In this document: one piece after another, positions 43,987 to 55,119 of the stretch
Layout: each line of letters opens with the position of its first letter
Numbering within the stretch: the stretch's first letter is position 1
Assembly: GCA_002946415.1 (NCBI GenBank)
Contig: NJPS01000015.1
Location: 62,001-126,000 of the forward strand
Length of the DNA: 64,000 bases
Direction of reading: 5' to 3'
DNA from: Rutstroemia sp. NJR-2017a BVV2
Taxonomy: Eukaryota; Ascomycota; Leotiomycetes; Helotiales; Rutstroemiaceae
Program-made: the position numbers and the translations under genes
Notes under the pieces: model-generated
Told to the model about the DNA's origin: nothing
What the model saw: only the letters and a program-made list of their open reading frames with translations
The model's database searches: none

Positions 43987-46900
43987 ATGACCGCCGCTGC
44001 TTCCTCTACTAAGGAATCCAAGGCTGGCGACAATGGCCGAAAAACCTCTTTGGAAAGCTCCGCAGCTGTTCCTACAAAGGGTAAGGAGGAGACTCCTGCT
44101 GATTCAACTACTCATCACAAGCAAATCCGGGACAAGTTGTGGGGAGACCGAACCGAAAATAGCGTCAAGGCGACCTTCGACCATTATGATGGCCTTGAAG
44201 AGAGAATTTTGACCACGCGGGATGACGGAGATCGCAATATATTATACACCACAATCGAATTTCTGAACAAAAAAGCCAGGGAAGACCCGCAATTAGTCCT
44301 GAACCCACCAGCTAGTTTCCAAACCTTTCTAAAATATCTAGTCATGAAGTACCCTGAAACACTTGAGACAGTGGGTGATGACACGAAGACCTCACTTGAA
44401 CTTGCTTCGACAAGGAACCCGCTGATATTTTTTCTCTTTGTCGATCTTCTTGTGCCCCAAGAGATTATTGACAAACTGAAAAAGCCTTGTGAAACAAAAT
44501 CAGACCCTACAGTCTCTGGCAGCTGCTCCGTTCGCCTTTCCATGAAGTTCACTGAAATATATGGGAAGTCTAACAATGCCGTGCCTGGGAAATGTTCTCA
44601 TGATGTGATAGACGTGAGAAAACTGGAGAATTGGAACACGAAGTTGAGGGATATCTTGGGCAGAGAACTCAGGGGACGGAATAACCAAACCTGCCTTCAC
44701 ATTCTACTTACAGAAGAAACTACGGCATTTGCTTCGGGGTCATCAACATTAGCTTCAAGCTTCAAACGTCTTATCAGGCTATGCCAAAAAGATATTTTTT
44801 CCCTCCACGACAACCAGGGTTATACGCCGGTGCACAGGGCAATTCAGCTATTCAACATGGATGGGATTGACTTCTTTCAACTAAAGGAAGTCATCTACGA
44901 GCTTATCCGGGAGTCGCCAAAATCCATATATACCCCGGCCACGGAATCAGCAGGTGGCAAAACACCGTATCGTCTACTAAGAGATCTCCCTCCAGTTCCA
45001 GCCTCTAAGAAAGCCAAAGGAGAAGCACGCAGTGAAGTAGAACAGTTCTTGAGGCATTCTTGCATTGGCGATGACTATGCTGAAGATGAAAAGTGGAAGT
45101 ATCTTTATGGGAGTCGGAAGAATGGTAAGCCGAAGAACAAGTTATGTTAGCGTCGTACGCCCTCTAATCGGTGCACAGAGCTGAAGATTGATTTCGACCT
45201 TGCACATCTCGAGGCTCGAGTCGACAAAAGATATGTCGAGAATGTGTCCGAAAAAGTCACGCTGCGCTTCGACACAGCTATCGAGTACGTGAGCTTGCCT
45301 CAATACAACCCAGACAAAAGCAAGATTCCATCAATCGGGCAGAATGTTTTACAGCAGACTTCCACCCCAGGCAATAGCGAAGTGTCAACTCCAGAAGAAC
45401 GCGATTTCTACAAAGGGGTCTTCGAGTGGCTGGCAGGTGAAGGTGTTAAGAAGATTTTCAAAGTCACTGTTAAGGATCTAGGTCCAACCCCACACAGCGA
45501 TGAAGCAATAGTAAAAGCACTGAAGGACTTCGACGTTGAAATATGGGATTGGAGGAAACTTGATTTGTGCAGCGAGACAATCTTAAAAGCAGCCAAGAAT
45601 GTGCGGAACCTGTATCTCTATTCGAGCGGGAATTACGCCATCCTCCAAAGCTGGGCCTGTGAAGAGGGCTTAAAGGTGCTAGAAAAGGCAAGCCATGAAT
45701 TCGATCTCATCTGGGTGCAGTTATGACTAACAGGTCTTCCAGCTAGAGTCAGTTACGGTCATAATGTATCCGAATGTAATAGCGCCACTCTTTATCCCTT
45801 TATCTCCGCTAAGAGTTTACAGCTTCGAGAACGGAAACCCATCTGCGAAGAATCGTTCAAAAAGTTTAAGGAGAATTTCTCGAAACGTCAACCAAATATT
45901 GCCAAGGATAGGATCAAGGTGCAATATCACGAGGATACTTCACCTCTAAGACCAGGAACGGGAGGATCTAAGATATCTGACAATGTGCAGCAGACCAAGT
46001 AAGTAGCAACCTTCAGAATCCGCCATTAAAAGGGATAAAGGGGCTAATGTTTCGAATTTCCAGCCAAGCATGGCTAGAACGCATGAGCGAGTTCAGGCGA
46101 TATATGAACGATCTACAGCTTCGGGATTTCAAGAAAGACACTAGTGCACCACGAGTTAAGATCGCTTTGCTTGATAATGGAGTTGATCCCGACAACACCG
46201 AGATTGGAAATATCGTCGGTGGAGCTTCATTCCGTGGCAAGAACAAACATGATCCTCTCTACCGGGATTACTTCACTGGACCGTCTCAGCATGGGACTCA
46301 AATGGCGGCTTGTATCCGGAAGGTCTGCCCTATGGCTGACCTGTACGTGGCTCGGATGGATGATTCACATGAGGAGAGCGAGAAGTTCACAGTGAAATCA
46401 GCTACTCTAGTAATTACTCCCCCAGTCCATGTATCTTATTCTTGAACGAAACTAACTCCTCTTCCATGCATTGAAATGGGCTATTGAAATGGAGGTAGAT
46501 ATCATTTCGATGAGTTGGTCTTTCAATTCTAAGACGTCCAACCATGATGATAAAGAGGTAGATGATTTCAGGAGGACAATCGCAAAGGCATCTGGAAGCG
46601 CTCTTCTATATGGTTCTTTGAATGATAAGGAGGGCAAAGTTGAAATTGCAGATTTCTATCCTGTTGGTCTTACCGAGGTCATTAGGATTGGCTCAGCAAC
46701 CAAGTATGGAGGAAAGGCAGAGTTTAGCACGGGTATGGCGCACGTAAGTAAATCTCTGATTCATTATTGCCACTTTAAAACACTGGTCAAGAGCTATAAC
46801 TTCCGTTTGCACTCTTTGCAGCCAGCCTTTCATTCAATCCAGAAATTTCTATGCTAACTCCCCCATAAGTTCCTTTTCCCAGGCACCGACATCACGATCA

Positions 46901-47238
46901 AAGGTCAAAATGGACAGGTTGAGATTGTGAAAGGGAGCTCTGTTGCAACAGCATTTGCAGCGGGTCTTGCCGGCTTGATTCTCTATTCCATAATGGTGCA
47001 CAAAGCAATGGATGACCCCGCAGTCACAGAGCATGTAAAGGAAAAGCGGTTGAAGCACGCCAAGACCAGGCAAGGTATGGACAAGATGTTTTCTACCTTA
47101 GGTGGAATCACTGGAGGGGATGCCCCAATGGACCTCTTTGTGGCGTTAGTAGGGAAGTTCTTTCCGGATAGTCTGAAGGAAAATCAGAAGGTTCAGGAGA
47201 TTCGAAACTTTGTACAAAACCTTTCTCCTATTTCTTAG
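43987..47238 (+). pseudogene. Ankyrin-like / subtilisin-like (S8) protease gene with a lost splice acceptor
   Basis: Inferred exons 43987-45124, 45179-45714, 45823-45998, 46064-46409, 46468-46743 and 46870-47238; all phases agree and would encode 946 residues. The N-terminal half is cytosolic-looking with one ankyrin-like stretch (NQGYTPVHRAIQLFNMDGID) and no signal peptide. The C-terminal S8 domain has the triad contexts VKIALLDNGVD (Asp), QHGTQMAACIRKVCPMADLY (His) and KGSSVATAFAAGLAGLIL (Ser). The intron before ALKWAIEMEVDIISMSW should end at 46467, but the sequence there is TTCCAT, not an AG; with no substitute, translation would stop after ITPPVHVSYS, before the catalytic Ser. The 45715-45822 intron has a weak donor. 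Intracellular subtilases of this type accompany fungal NLRs. It may be a recent pseudogene or use a non-canonical site. Confidence 0.7.
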
Positions 47239-47249
47239 CACAAGCATGC

Positions 47250-47557
47250 TTTACGATAGGGCAATCGTAGCTCCCTCAATACGCTACTGTAGACCTATCC
47301 CTATAGAAGAAAGATCGTTAAATATCCGTATTAGAGATGATATCTTCGCCCTTGGTGTCGTGTTGTATGAGATTCCGGTCGGGAGTCGGATTTGGGAGGG
47401 TAAAGATGACAGGGACGTCACAAAGCTGTATGAGAAGGGAGAGTTTCCTGACTTAGAAGGGATTGAGGCGAGGCTGGCGAGGGTTATTAAAAAGTGTTGG
47501 GATGATCAATATGAGAGTGCTGGTGAGATCCAGGCCGATTATGCTCAACTGCAATAG
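47250..47557 (+). pseudogene. Protein-kinase-like C-lobe remnant
   Basis: The reading from about 47250 includes RDDIFALGVVLYEIPVGSRI, LYEKGEFPDLEGIEARLARV and IKKCWDDQYESAGEIQADY, the pattern of helices F to I of a fungal kinase-like domain, with no N-lobe or catalytic loop upstream. It begins immediately after the subtilase stop (47238) in a different frame. Interpreted as a truncated kinase copy, or the last exon of a formerly fused protein. Confidence 0.6.
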
Positions 47558-47754
47558 CAAGGGAGTCTTGGTCTTGGACTTGGTCTCGGTCTCTCAATAA
47601 AACTTGTCGGTTTATAATGGTATTTTAACCCTATTTGATTAACCTCTGACTTCTATTACTCCCCTCCGGATTCCCTTTCCCCTGCCTTAATTCTCTTCCT
47701 CACTCCGTATTCTTTTCCTGCTTCTTCCATAATCTCTTCTCTCATCCTCTTCTC

Positions 47755-49402
47755 TCATCCTCTTCTCCGCGTCCTCTTCTCCGCGTCCTCTTCTCCGCGT
47801 CCTCTTCTCCGCGTCCTCTTCTCCGCGTCCTCTTCTCCGCGTCCTTTTCTTTTCCTCAGTGTTCTCTTTCTCTCCTCCTGAACTCTATCCCTATCCTCCC
47901 TTTTCCTTTCCTTCTCTCGGTTCTGAAACCATTTCAATTCAAGATTAAGTAATGGCAGATTCTCTTTTATTTCTTCTCTTCCAAATTTCCGTCCATTGTA
48001 TCGATCGTGTGGTGCATTCGTCCATCGTATTACTTCGGCAAGATATCGAATTATGGTTTTTTCTCGTTCTTGAGGAAGCCACAGACCTTCCATCATGCCA
48101 TTCTTTTCGCTCTTGAGGTATTGTACAATCCTAGAAATGCTTATTGTTGGTTCCAGATAATTGTATTTTAGCGTAACAACAGTAGGAGGAGGAATATCGT
48201 CGAGTATGTCGTCATCAGTGTCATCATCGTCATTATCGTAAAGGGTATCGTAAAGGGAATAGTAGTTCATACGGCCGCAGTTTTGAATGATCTGCTCAAG
48301 TGTTGGAAGCATTGCAGCAGGAGCGCGATTAACCGAGGTAATCAGTTCAGGAGCTCCCGTCAGTGTTGGTATAATCATCCATCAGAGACAAGATATCTCT
48401 TCGAGAATGTTAATATTAAGGACGATAGCCTGCGGTGTTGAGTCTATCCCATTGGCAATATAAGATCGATCTCTCAACTCAATTGTGAATGTGGGTTTGG
48501 TAGATTCGCAATCCAAATTCGATTTGTATTGCTTAGGTATCAAGTTATCGAGGTATGATATCGAATTGGTGCAAAAGACTATTCCAGTGTTTAATTTAGG
48601 CTCGTCGACAACGAATGATTCTTCAACTATACACCGTTAGAAAATTCTGCTAGATCAAGACAAAGAGCCTTCATATGTACTGATCGGACTCACCAGTAAT
48701 ATTGGCAATTTCCTTGGTGGCTTATGGACGACTCATGGCAGGAGCTTGATATTGAGATACTTCAATACTCTCCGGAATAGCTTTCTCGCATTTCCGAGTT
48801 TCCTCTGTCACGAGGCTGTCAGGGCTTTGGTTGGTGGATTTTTTGTTGTGACCAGGTTGAGATGCAAATGAATTATCACCGACCAGGTGGTGGCATTTGA
48901 CGGCTGCATCTGGATTTTCAGCTTCGGCTCTACCGGTTGTCGGGTGCTTCGTAGGTGGTTTAGAAAGTTGATAGATGCCATCTCTTAGAATTCTCCTTTC
49001 GGTTGATTGTTTGAAATTGGTGCGTGGTCCACTTGCTTTGGAGACTCGAGCTTCGAGTTGGGTTTTTTTTGCCAAGTGATTGAGAATTTCCTGGACAAGA
49101 TGTTGCGCCACAGACGGTGCTCTCTCGCACAAATCCTGCACCAATCTTGAGATCCGGTATTGATGGATTAGCTTTCCTAGCCGAACGCATAGTAGCTTTC
49201 AGCTTACCTCTGACTGTCCAATATCTTCCAGATCGTCCGAACGCACGGCCAAAACGAACTGCTTAAAAAGGTAGACAGGCTTCGTGAACACCTTGTCAGA
49301 CTCGAAGGTCTCATCTTGTAGAGTATGAGTGGATGCGGCCTGGTCTTCCTCCGCTCCGAGGGCGATATCTAACCAAGAATGATCAAGTTCTTGGCTGTCC
49401 AT
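47755..49402 (-). pseudogene. Uncharacterised island gene interrupted by two in-frame stops
   Basis: Exons 49402-49208, 49135-48694 and 48626-47755 join without frame change (introns 72 and 67 nt, GT..AG), giving 503 codons. Two stops interrupt the frame: TAA at 48722-48724 and TGA at 48382-48384, each with good-looking coding on both sides (CQYQAPAMSRP-type sequence before, ATKEIANITVEESFVVDEPK after). Both could arise from single C-to-T changes, as in repeat-induced point mutation. Start MDSQELDHSWLDIALG. The C-terminus is a charged 14-residue-period repeat (EEDAEKRTRRRGRG) encoded by a 14-bp tandem repeat. No family recognised. It may instead be two or three small genes. Confidence 0.5.
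47757..47844 (+). repeat. 14-bp tandem repeat, about six units
   Basis: Unit GTCCTCTTCTCCGC repeated almost perfectly. Because 14 is not a multiple of three, the minus-strand translation cycles through all frames and repeats every 42 bp as a 14-residue unit. Confidence 0.9.
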
Positions 49403-51969
49403 TGTGTGTGTTCTGTGAGGAGGTGGAGGATGTGCTTGGAGTGAGAGGATTGCCAGAAGATGGACGCTGGGGAGTGTCTGGCTTTATATACCCAATCCCT
49501 TTGGTGGGTACGGAATCAAGATGCCGTATCGCCTCACTCTCAGCTGAACCATGAACAGGTGTGGCAGACCTACGCAAGGCATCTCGGATGTGATGGGTTC
49601 TGTTGAGAACGCAATCGAGCTCTTGAAACTAGAACCCTAGACAGAAAATACTCCGCTTGGTGGTCGAATTTATGATGCCAGGCATCCACCCCTTGATGAA
49701 CGAGGTTGAGTGCTGTCATTCGCTCCTCTCAGTAGAAATGTTAGTCTCATCTGTGAGTATGCCGATCGAACCCGCTCAGGCAACACACACGAAACGTTGT
49801 TGGGGAACAAGGATGGCAGTGATGGTGCGGGGCTGATGGACGTAGGTCTAATGAGCGAGCATTTCGATCCTCCAGGTGGCCGAAATGCACAGTGAAGACC
49901 CTCTCCATTCAACTTCCCGCTGCTGAGCTTGAGACTAGGCAGATTGAAACTCTACAGCATGCGAATTCCAATCGTATACTTTTCTGAATCTCTGAATGTC
50001 TCGTCTTTTCGGTAAAAGAGAGAATGGAAAGGTTCTCCAAGTCATTCACCTTCTAAATATGGAGTTGGTGGGAGGCGATGAAAAGAATATGCCTCGCACA
50101 TCTGTGCGCACCACTCAGGCAGTCATGCCAGGTTTGCAACTAAAATAGATTGAACCTTGACCGAGAGGGCCTCAGAGAACTAGCATTCGCATGTTCCGGA
50201 GGAGAGAATGCTTCACTTTGTGCAAGCACGATGACGCATTTACTACTACACCCACTGATCTTCCTTGCTCACGCTCTTGGGAGTATCAAGGGCATGGGGG
50301 ATTGGCTGATCATCTCCGCAGATTTCTTGCTGTCGTCTTCCAACTGATGACACGACGTACTCGGATTGAAGTTACCCATCATCCCCTTCCCTCGTCTGTC
50401 GCATTCCCTCACATGTATGCCCCTTCTTCCCAGATCATGAGTACATGCAAGAGATTCCGCATTTGCCCTGGGGCAGCTGCGAAGAACATTGTTACCCAGA
50501 AACATCAGAGGCAAAGTTTGACCAAAGTGTCTTGGTGAGAAAAAGGCTTTCGTATGCAAATCCGCTTCTTGCAAACCAAGGAGGCACCAAGGTCCTTTCC
50601 CTATCATGTACACTATGAACAGCGTCTTGAAGAAGAGCCGGGCATGGCCACAAGCAGGAACTCATACTAGGGGAGCAGTTGCATTGGTCAGCGGAAATAT
50701 CCGAAAGCAGAAATACCGTTGTCGACGATAACCAACCACTGCCCGTAAACAAAGTGCTTCGCATCATTACTGGCAGCATCGGTGGGGCGATTTGGAGGAC
50801 AAGACAGGGTCGTTTAACGAGTCGGCCGAGGTCGAGGTGGGAATAGTAATGAGCAGCATACTCTTCGAAAGTTTATATTCCTTGTCATGTGTAAGAATTC
50901 GCCAAGATCGAGGAAACCGATGGATGTGGTTGTATAAGGAACTGGTCTCCCTCTCCCTATCCACCATCTTCTATCAAAGATTCTTCACCGCCAACCTGCC
51001 TACGATCATGGGAACAGGACCACCAAGCTAAGGACAGAACCCAGGGACTGATCTGCCACTCACAGAAATCACGGTGGATTCAAATCTCCAAGAGCATTTC
51101 TCATTCCTTAAGAGCCCTTCATGACAGGCCTGTGGGGTCTGCGAAACTCAATGAATATCATTTGTCGAGGGATTCTGCGCAATATTCCAGCCAAGGCAAA
51201 CAAACCGACAGCATCGAGTGCATTTGTGAACCTGGGATGGGTCGCTCTGGTGAATATCTGTCGGTCGATAATGTGGCGGTTGTTAGGAGTTATTACTAGT
51301 TGGTAAAGGTCGTTATTCGTACAGGATGGCTTTGTCCCTTAGCGAAGGTGTCTATCCTTCTTGGTCTATATTCTACAGGTAGTACGGCGTCCAGTTCATC
51401 TTTGTCACCTCGTGCTGCCGAAAGGTGACAGCGCCCACCTGTTCGATCTTCTGCTGGCCCGCTTGTTGTCGAATTCGCAAACTGTTCAAGACATTAATCA
51501 ACTTCCATGACCAAAGCATCGATGCTTTAACTTACTGGAAGCATGTTCGAAAGGCCAGAAGGTGCACAGAGAGAGCATTGTTCTGTATTCATGGCATTGT
51601 AAAGCTACAGGTAGGCGTCAGTTATTGAAAGATGCACACGAAGTCAGACCGGTGGTTCACCCTCATCTCCCAGCTTTCGAAATTGGTATTGCAAACGGTG
51701 CACGGGGGATGATGACAATGCCAGTGTTGAAAGGTAAGGTACAGAAACAGTTTATTTTGGGGTTGATGGATGGCTCCACTGCCAAGCCAAGGATTTTGGC
51801 ATCTCTGGCAACACCACCGTTGTAGGAGTTCGACTACCACTATAAGCCCCTCCTTCTCCGCCTTTCCCACTCCTCCCTCCACCACACTCTCCTCGTCCCT
51901 ATAAAAAGCCACAACCTCAGCACACACCCTTCACCCAAAGAGCCAAATCAAGCAAGCAAATACCTTCCC
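49403..51969. other. 2.6 kb without a recognisable gene
   Basis: Right border of the island. Short ORFs on both strands (for example 49710, 50191, 50792, 51562 on plus; 49670, 50492 on minus) show no domain and I could not join any into a longer frame. Base composition is not notably AT-rich. It may hold old gene remains; I see no terminal repeats. Confidence 0.4.
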
Positions 51970-52435
51970 TTACAAATGAGCCACACATTCAATCTCAACA
52001 TCCGTCCCCAACGGCAACTGATACACCGCCACACACGTCCGCACCGGCTTCGGATCCTGGTGGAAGAATTCCGCGTAGACTTTGTTCATCGCGGCGAAGT
52101 TCGCCATGTTGTCGAGGAACACGTTCACTTTGACGACGTTGTCGATGCTGCTGCCGGCGGCGGTGAGGACGGCGGAGAGGTTGCGGAGGGATTGGGCCTG
52201 AGGGAGTGTTAGGATGGGATTGGGGAGGTATGTGTGGAAAAGGGAGAGGGCAAGAGAAAGGGGAAAGGGTCAGTACGCAACGGTCGCCAACACTTCCTTC
52301 AACTAGCTTGTTGGTAGCGGGGTCCATTCCTATGCTGCCGGAACAGTAAACCATGCCTTGACATTTGATGGCCTGGGAGAAGAAGGGCATTGGTGGGGGA
52401 GCTTTGTCGGTGGAGACGGCTTCTTTTTGAGGCAT
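51970..52435 (-). CDS. RidA / YjgF / Mmf1 family (reactive imine deaminase-like)
   Basis: Exons 52435-52277 and 52197-51970 (79-nt intron) give 128 residues, the full family length. RidA proteins hydrolyse reactive enamine/imine intermediates such as 2-aminoacrylate; fungal members act in cytosol or mitochondria. Seen: FFSQAIKCQGMVYCSGSIGMDP, then after the exon join AQSLRNLSAVLTAAGSSIDN, VVKVNVFLDNMANFAAMNKV, the trimer-cleft Arg in PVRTCVAVYQLPLGTDVEIE and a terminal CVAHL. No clear mitochondrial presequence, so cytosolic is more likely. A MITE sits about 170 bp upstream of the start. Confidence 0.92.
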
Positions 52436-53878
52436 TGTGAATGGATTGATGAAGTTATAGATAGATGAGTATATGAGGTTTGTGAGATTGATATAGAATT
52501 TCGATAGTTGTGTTAGATTATGATAGATGCAGAGGACGATGTTGTGAAGACAAGAGCAGGTTTGGATAGAGATATGGAAGCTATATGAGATAGGAAGGTG
52601 GGGTTACAACGCTTTGCATAACTGGCTTTAAAAACCTTAATTTTTTAAAAACATCGATTTTAAAAACATCACCCTTTCAAAAATCTTGTTTCTTTAATTA
52701 CTTTTGCAATATTAGGCTTATAATGATAAATGCTAGTTGATTTTAAAGCTCTCTTCGAGATCTACTCAGATCTTGTCTCTTTTTTAATTTATCTTATAAA
52801 ATAAATAAATTATTCAAGAATTATTAAAAAGTGAGAAAAAGTGAGAAAAGTGATTTTCGTTGAGCCGAGGTTTAGAAAACTGAACCCAAAGTTGAATATT
52901 TGCCCTTCAAATTTGAGATCACTTTCTACGCCCCTAGAGATGTTATACTTTTTTTTAAATGATAGATACTATAGTAATTAAGCTTGCGATCAAATATAAT
53001 TATAATCCAGTATGTGGTTGTTGAGTTAATTGAGGGTACAGAGTGGGATTAATAGCGATTTTTGAAAATCGATGTTTTTAAAATTTAAGGTTTTTAAAGC
53101 CAGTTATGCAAAGCGTTGTACCGGTGAGGTGCCGTGGGTGAAAATCGGGGTATGTACTGTACAGAATGGAATTTGCTTCGTTTCCTGCGGGGAACTTCTT
53201 CACATAATTATAATACAACTTCCATCAAGTTTGTGAAAAGTCGTGAGATACTCTTTATAATACCACTTTGAAGTTGAGTGTATTGAGTATAACGATGAAT
53301 TAATTCGACCAATTGCATCACCTGATCATTAACTATTGTGCTAGGTGGTGTTTGATTGAGTGCCATCTCTTGCGAGCTGCGAAAGGGCAGTCGGCGACAC
53401 CTGAACGTGATGGGATGTTTCCGTACCATTTGTTTGTGGAACCAGTGTTCTATCCGTGCTGATATTTTATACCCATCATCATTCTCACATGTTCTCAACG
53501 ACCTCTACCTGCTCTCAAGGAAGATTAGTATTCTCTTCAGGTACTAGCCGGCAAGCTGTGCCGCCGATCTTCATCCTAACCCCGCATATATGCTAACTGT
53601 TAGCCTCGGTATACGTGGAGTAATCCGGGGTGGTGTGTTGCTTGTTAAGTCTACTAGTACTCTATTTTCCATACTGTGGAATATCTGCTGCTTGATGGAT
53701 ATATCTATTCCAGTATTCTCCAGGGCTCTATTTATTGTTTGATGCCGGTGTGCACATTCTATCATATTCCCGCTCAAATACCTGCACTGTACTCTACATT
53801 GTCGTCGAGAGAGTAGTCTCTATCTTGCCCAGCTCTCTCTCTTTACCTAAAATCCATCTCCGTTATCACTAAATCAAC
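52436..53878. other. Intergenic with AT-rich MITE
   Basis: 1.4 kb between the divergent RidA-like and enoyl-CoA hydratase genes. About a third is the MITE at 52607-53118. The remainder (53121-53878) shows no gene; the ORFs at 53208 and 53571 on the minus strand have no domain. Confidence 0.5.
52607..53118. mobile_element. AT-rich MITE, 512 bp, TA-flanked (Tc1/mariner-pogo-like)
   Basis: Inverted ends of about 65 bp starting CAACGCTTTGCATAACTGGC, with ACTGGCTTTAAAAACCTTAA and AAAACATCGATTTT further in, nearly identical on both sides. Flanked by TA at 52605-52606 and 53119-53120. The interior is very AT-rich, with no ORF. The TA flank and length point to a mariner/pogo-type non-autonomous element; a class assignment needs database comparison. 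Confidence 0.8.
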
Positions 53879-55119
53879 ATGTCTCCCTCCCTCCCAACCG
53901 CCTACACTGCCCTACCCTTCCGCCACATCCGCGTATCCCACGTCCCCGCGTCTTCCCCTGTCCCTACACCAATCATCCTCATCACCCTCTACCGACCAGA
54001 AAAACACAATGCCTTCACAGACATCATGACCGAAGACCTAGTCACCGCGTTCGACCTTCTGTCTCTTGATCCTAGGGTGAAATGCATTGTGATTACAGGG
54101 CATGGGAGGATGTTTTGCGCTGGTGCGGATTTGGATACTGGACTTAATTATAAGGAGGATACTGTATTGACACATAGAGATGGCGGCGGTAGGGTATGTT
54201 CTTTTGTTTCTTTTGCCGAAGTCTCGGGTGCTTAAGCTAGGAGATAGCGGTTAGAAGTGATATTGATGAGTTTGGTAATAGGTTGCGCTTGCTATTCATC
54301 GATGCAACAAACCTACCATTTCCGCTATTAACGGGTGAGCTTTCTCTAAATTACTATATCCGAAGAGAACTTATCGCTAATAAGTTCTATAGATCAGCCG
54401 TAGGAGTTGGCATAACTTGTAAGTACAAGTATCTACTCTTTCCTACTCATCCCCATCGACTCTTCCTCTCTCCCCCATTTCCCTCTAACAACCACCCAGT
54501 AACCCTCCCCACCAGCATCCGCCTCGTATCCTCCACCGCCAAAATCGGATTCGTCTTCTCCCGCCGCGGCATAATAATGGAAGCCTGCTCCTCATACTTC
54601 CTCCCCCGGCTCATCGGCCTCTCCCGCGCAATCCACCTTACCACCACCGGCTCCACCTACCCCTCCACCTCCCCCCTCCTCTCCAACCTCTTCTCCGAAA
54701 TCCTCCCTCCCGAACAAGTGCTCCCGCGCGCGCTCGAGATCGCCAGCGATATCGCGCAGAACACGAGCTTGGTGTCGACGAAAGTGATGCGGGATTTGAT
54801 GTGGAGGGGGCCGGCGACCGTAGAGGAGACGCATTTATTGGATAGTAGGGTTTTGCTGGAGTTGTTTGGGGGCGAGGATAAGAAGGAGGGGGTTGCTAGT
54901 AAGTTTATGTTGTGGGGGAAGAAGAGGGGAGGGGTGCCGGGATGACAGCTGACTTTTTGAATAGGTTTTCTGGAAAAGAGAGATCCGGAGTTCAAGGCAA
55001 ATATGCTCGAGAATGCGCCAAGTGCGTGGCCGTGGTGGAAGCAAGTTGACACCAAGCCGCCGATGACGGTGGAGGAGGCTATGAAGAGGGTGGAGGATAG
55101 GGCGAAGGCGAAGCTTTGA
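53879..55119 (+). CDS. Enoyl-CoA hydratase/isomerase family protein, probably peroxisomal
   Basis: Exons 53879-54193, 54282-54334, 54393-54418, 54500-54898 and 54965-55119 (introns 88, 58, 81 and 66 nt; one exon only 26 nt) give 315 residues. Crotonase fold acting in fatty-acid beta-oxidation or related CoA chemistry. Seen: LYRPEKHNAFTDIM, the oxyanion-hole segment GHGRMFCAGADLD, then VALAIHRCNKPTISAINGSA joined from two exons to VGVGITLTLPTSIRLVSS, and KIGFVFSRRGIIMEACSSYF. The Glu of FSRRGIIMEA sits at the usual catalytic region. The protein ends in Ala-Lys-Leu, a type 1 peroxisomal targeting signal. Dodecenoyl isomerase versus hydratase cannot be decided. Confidence 0.92.
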
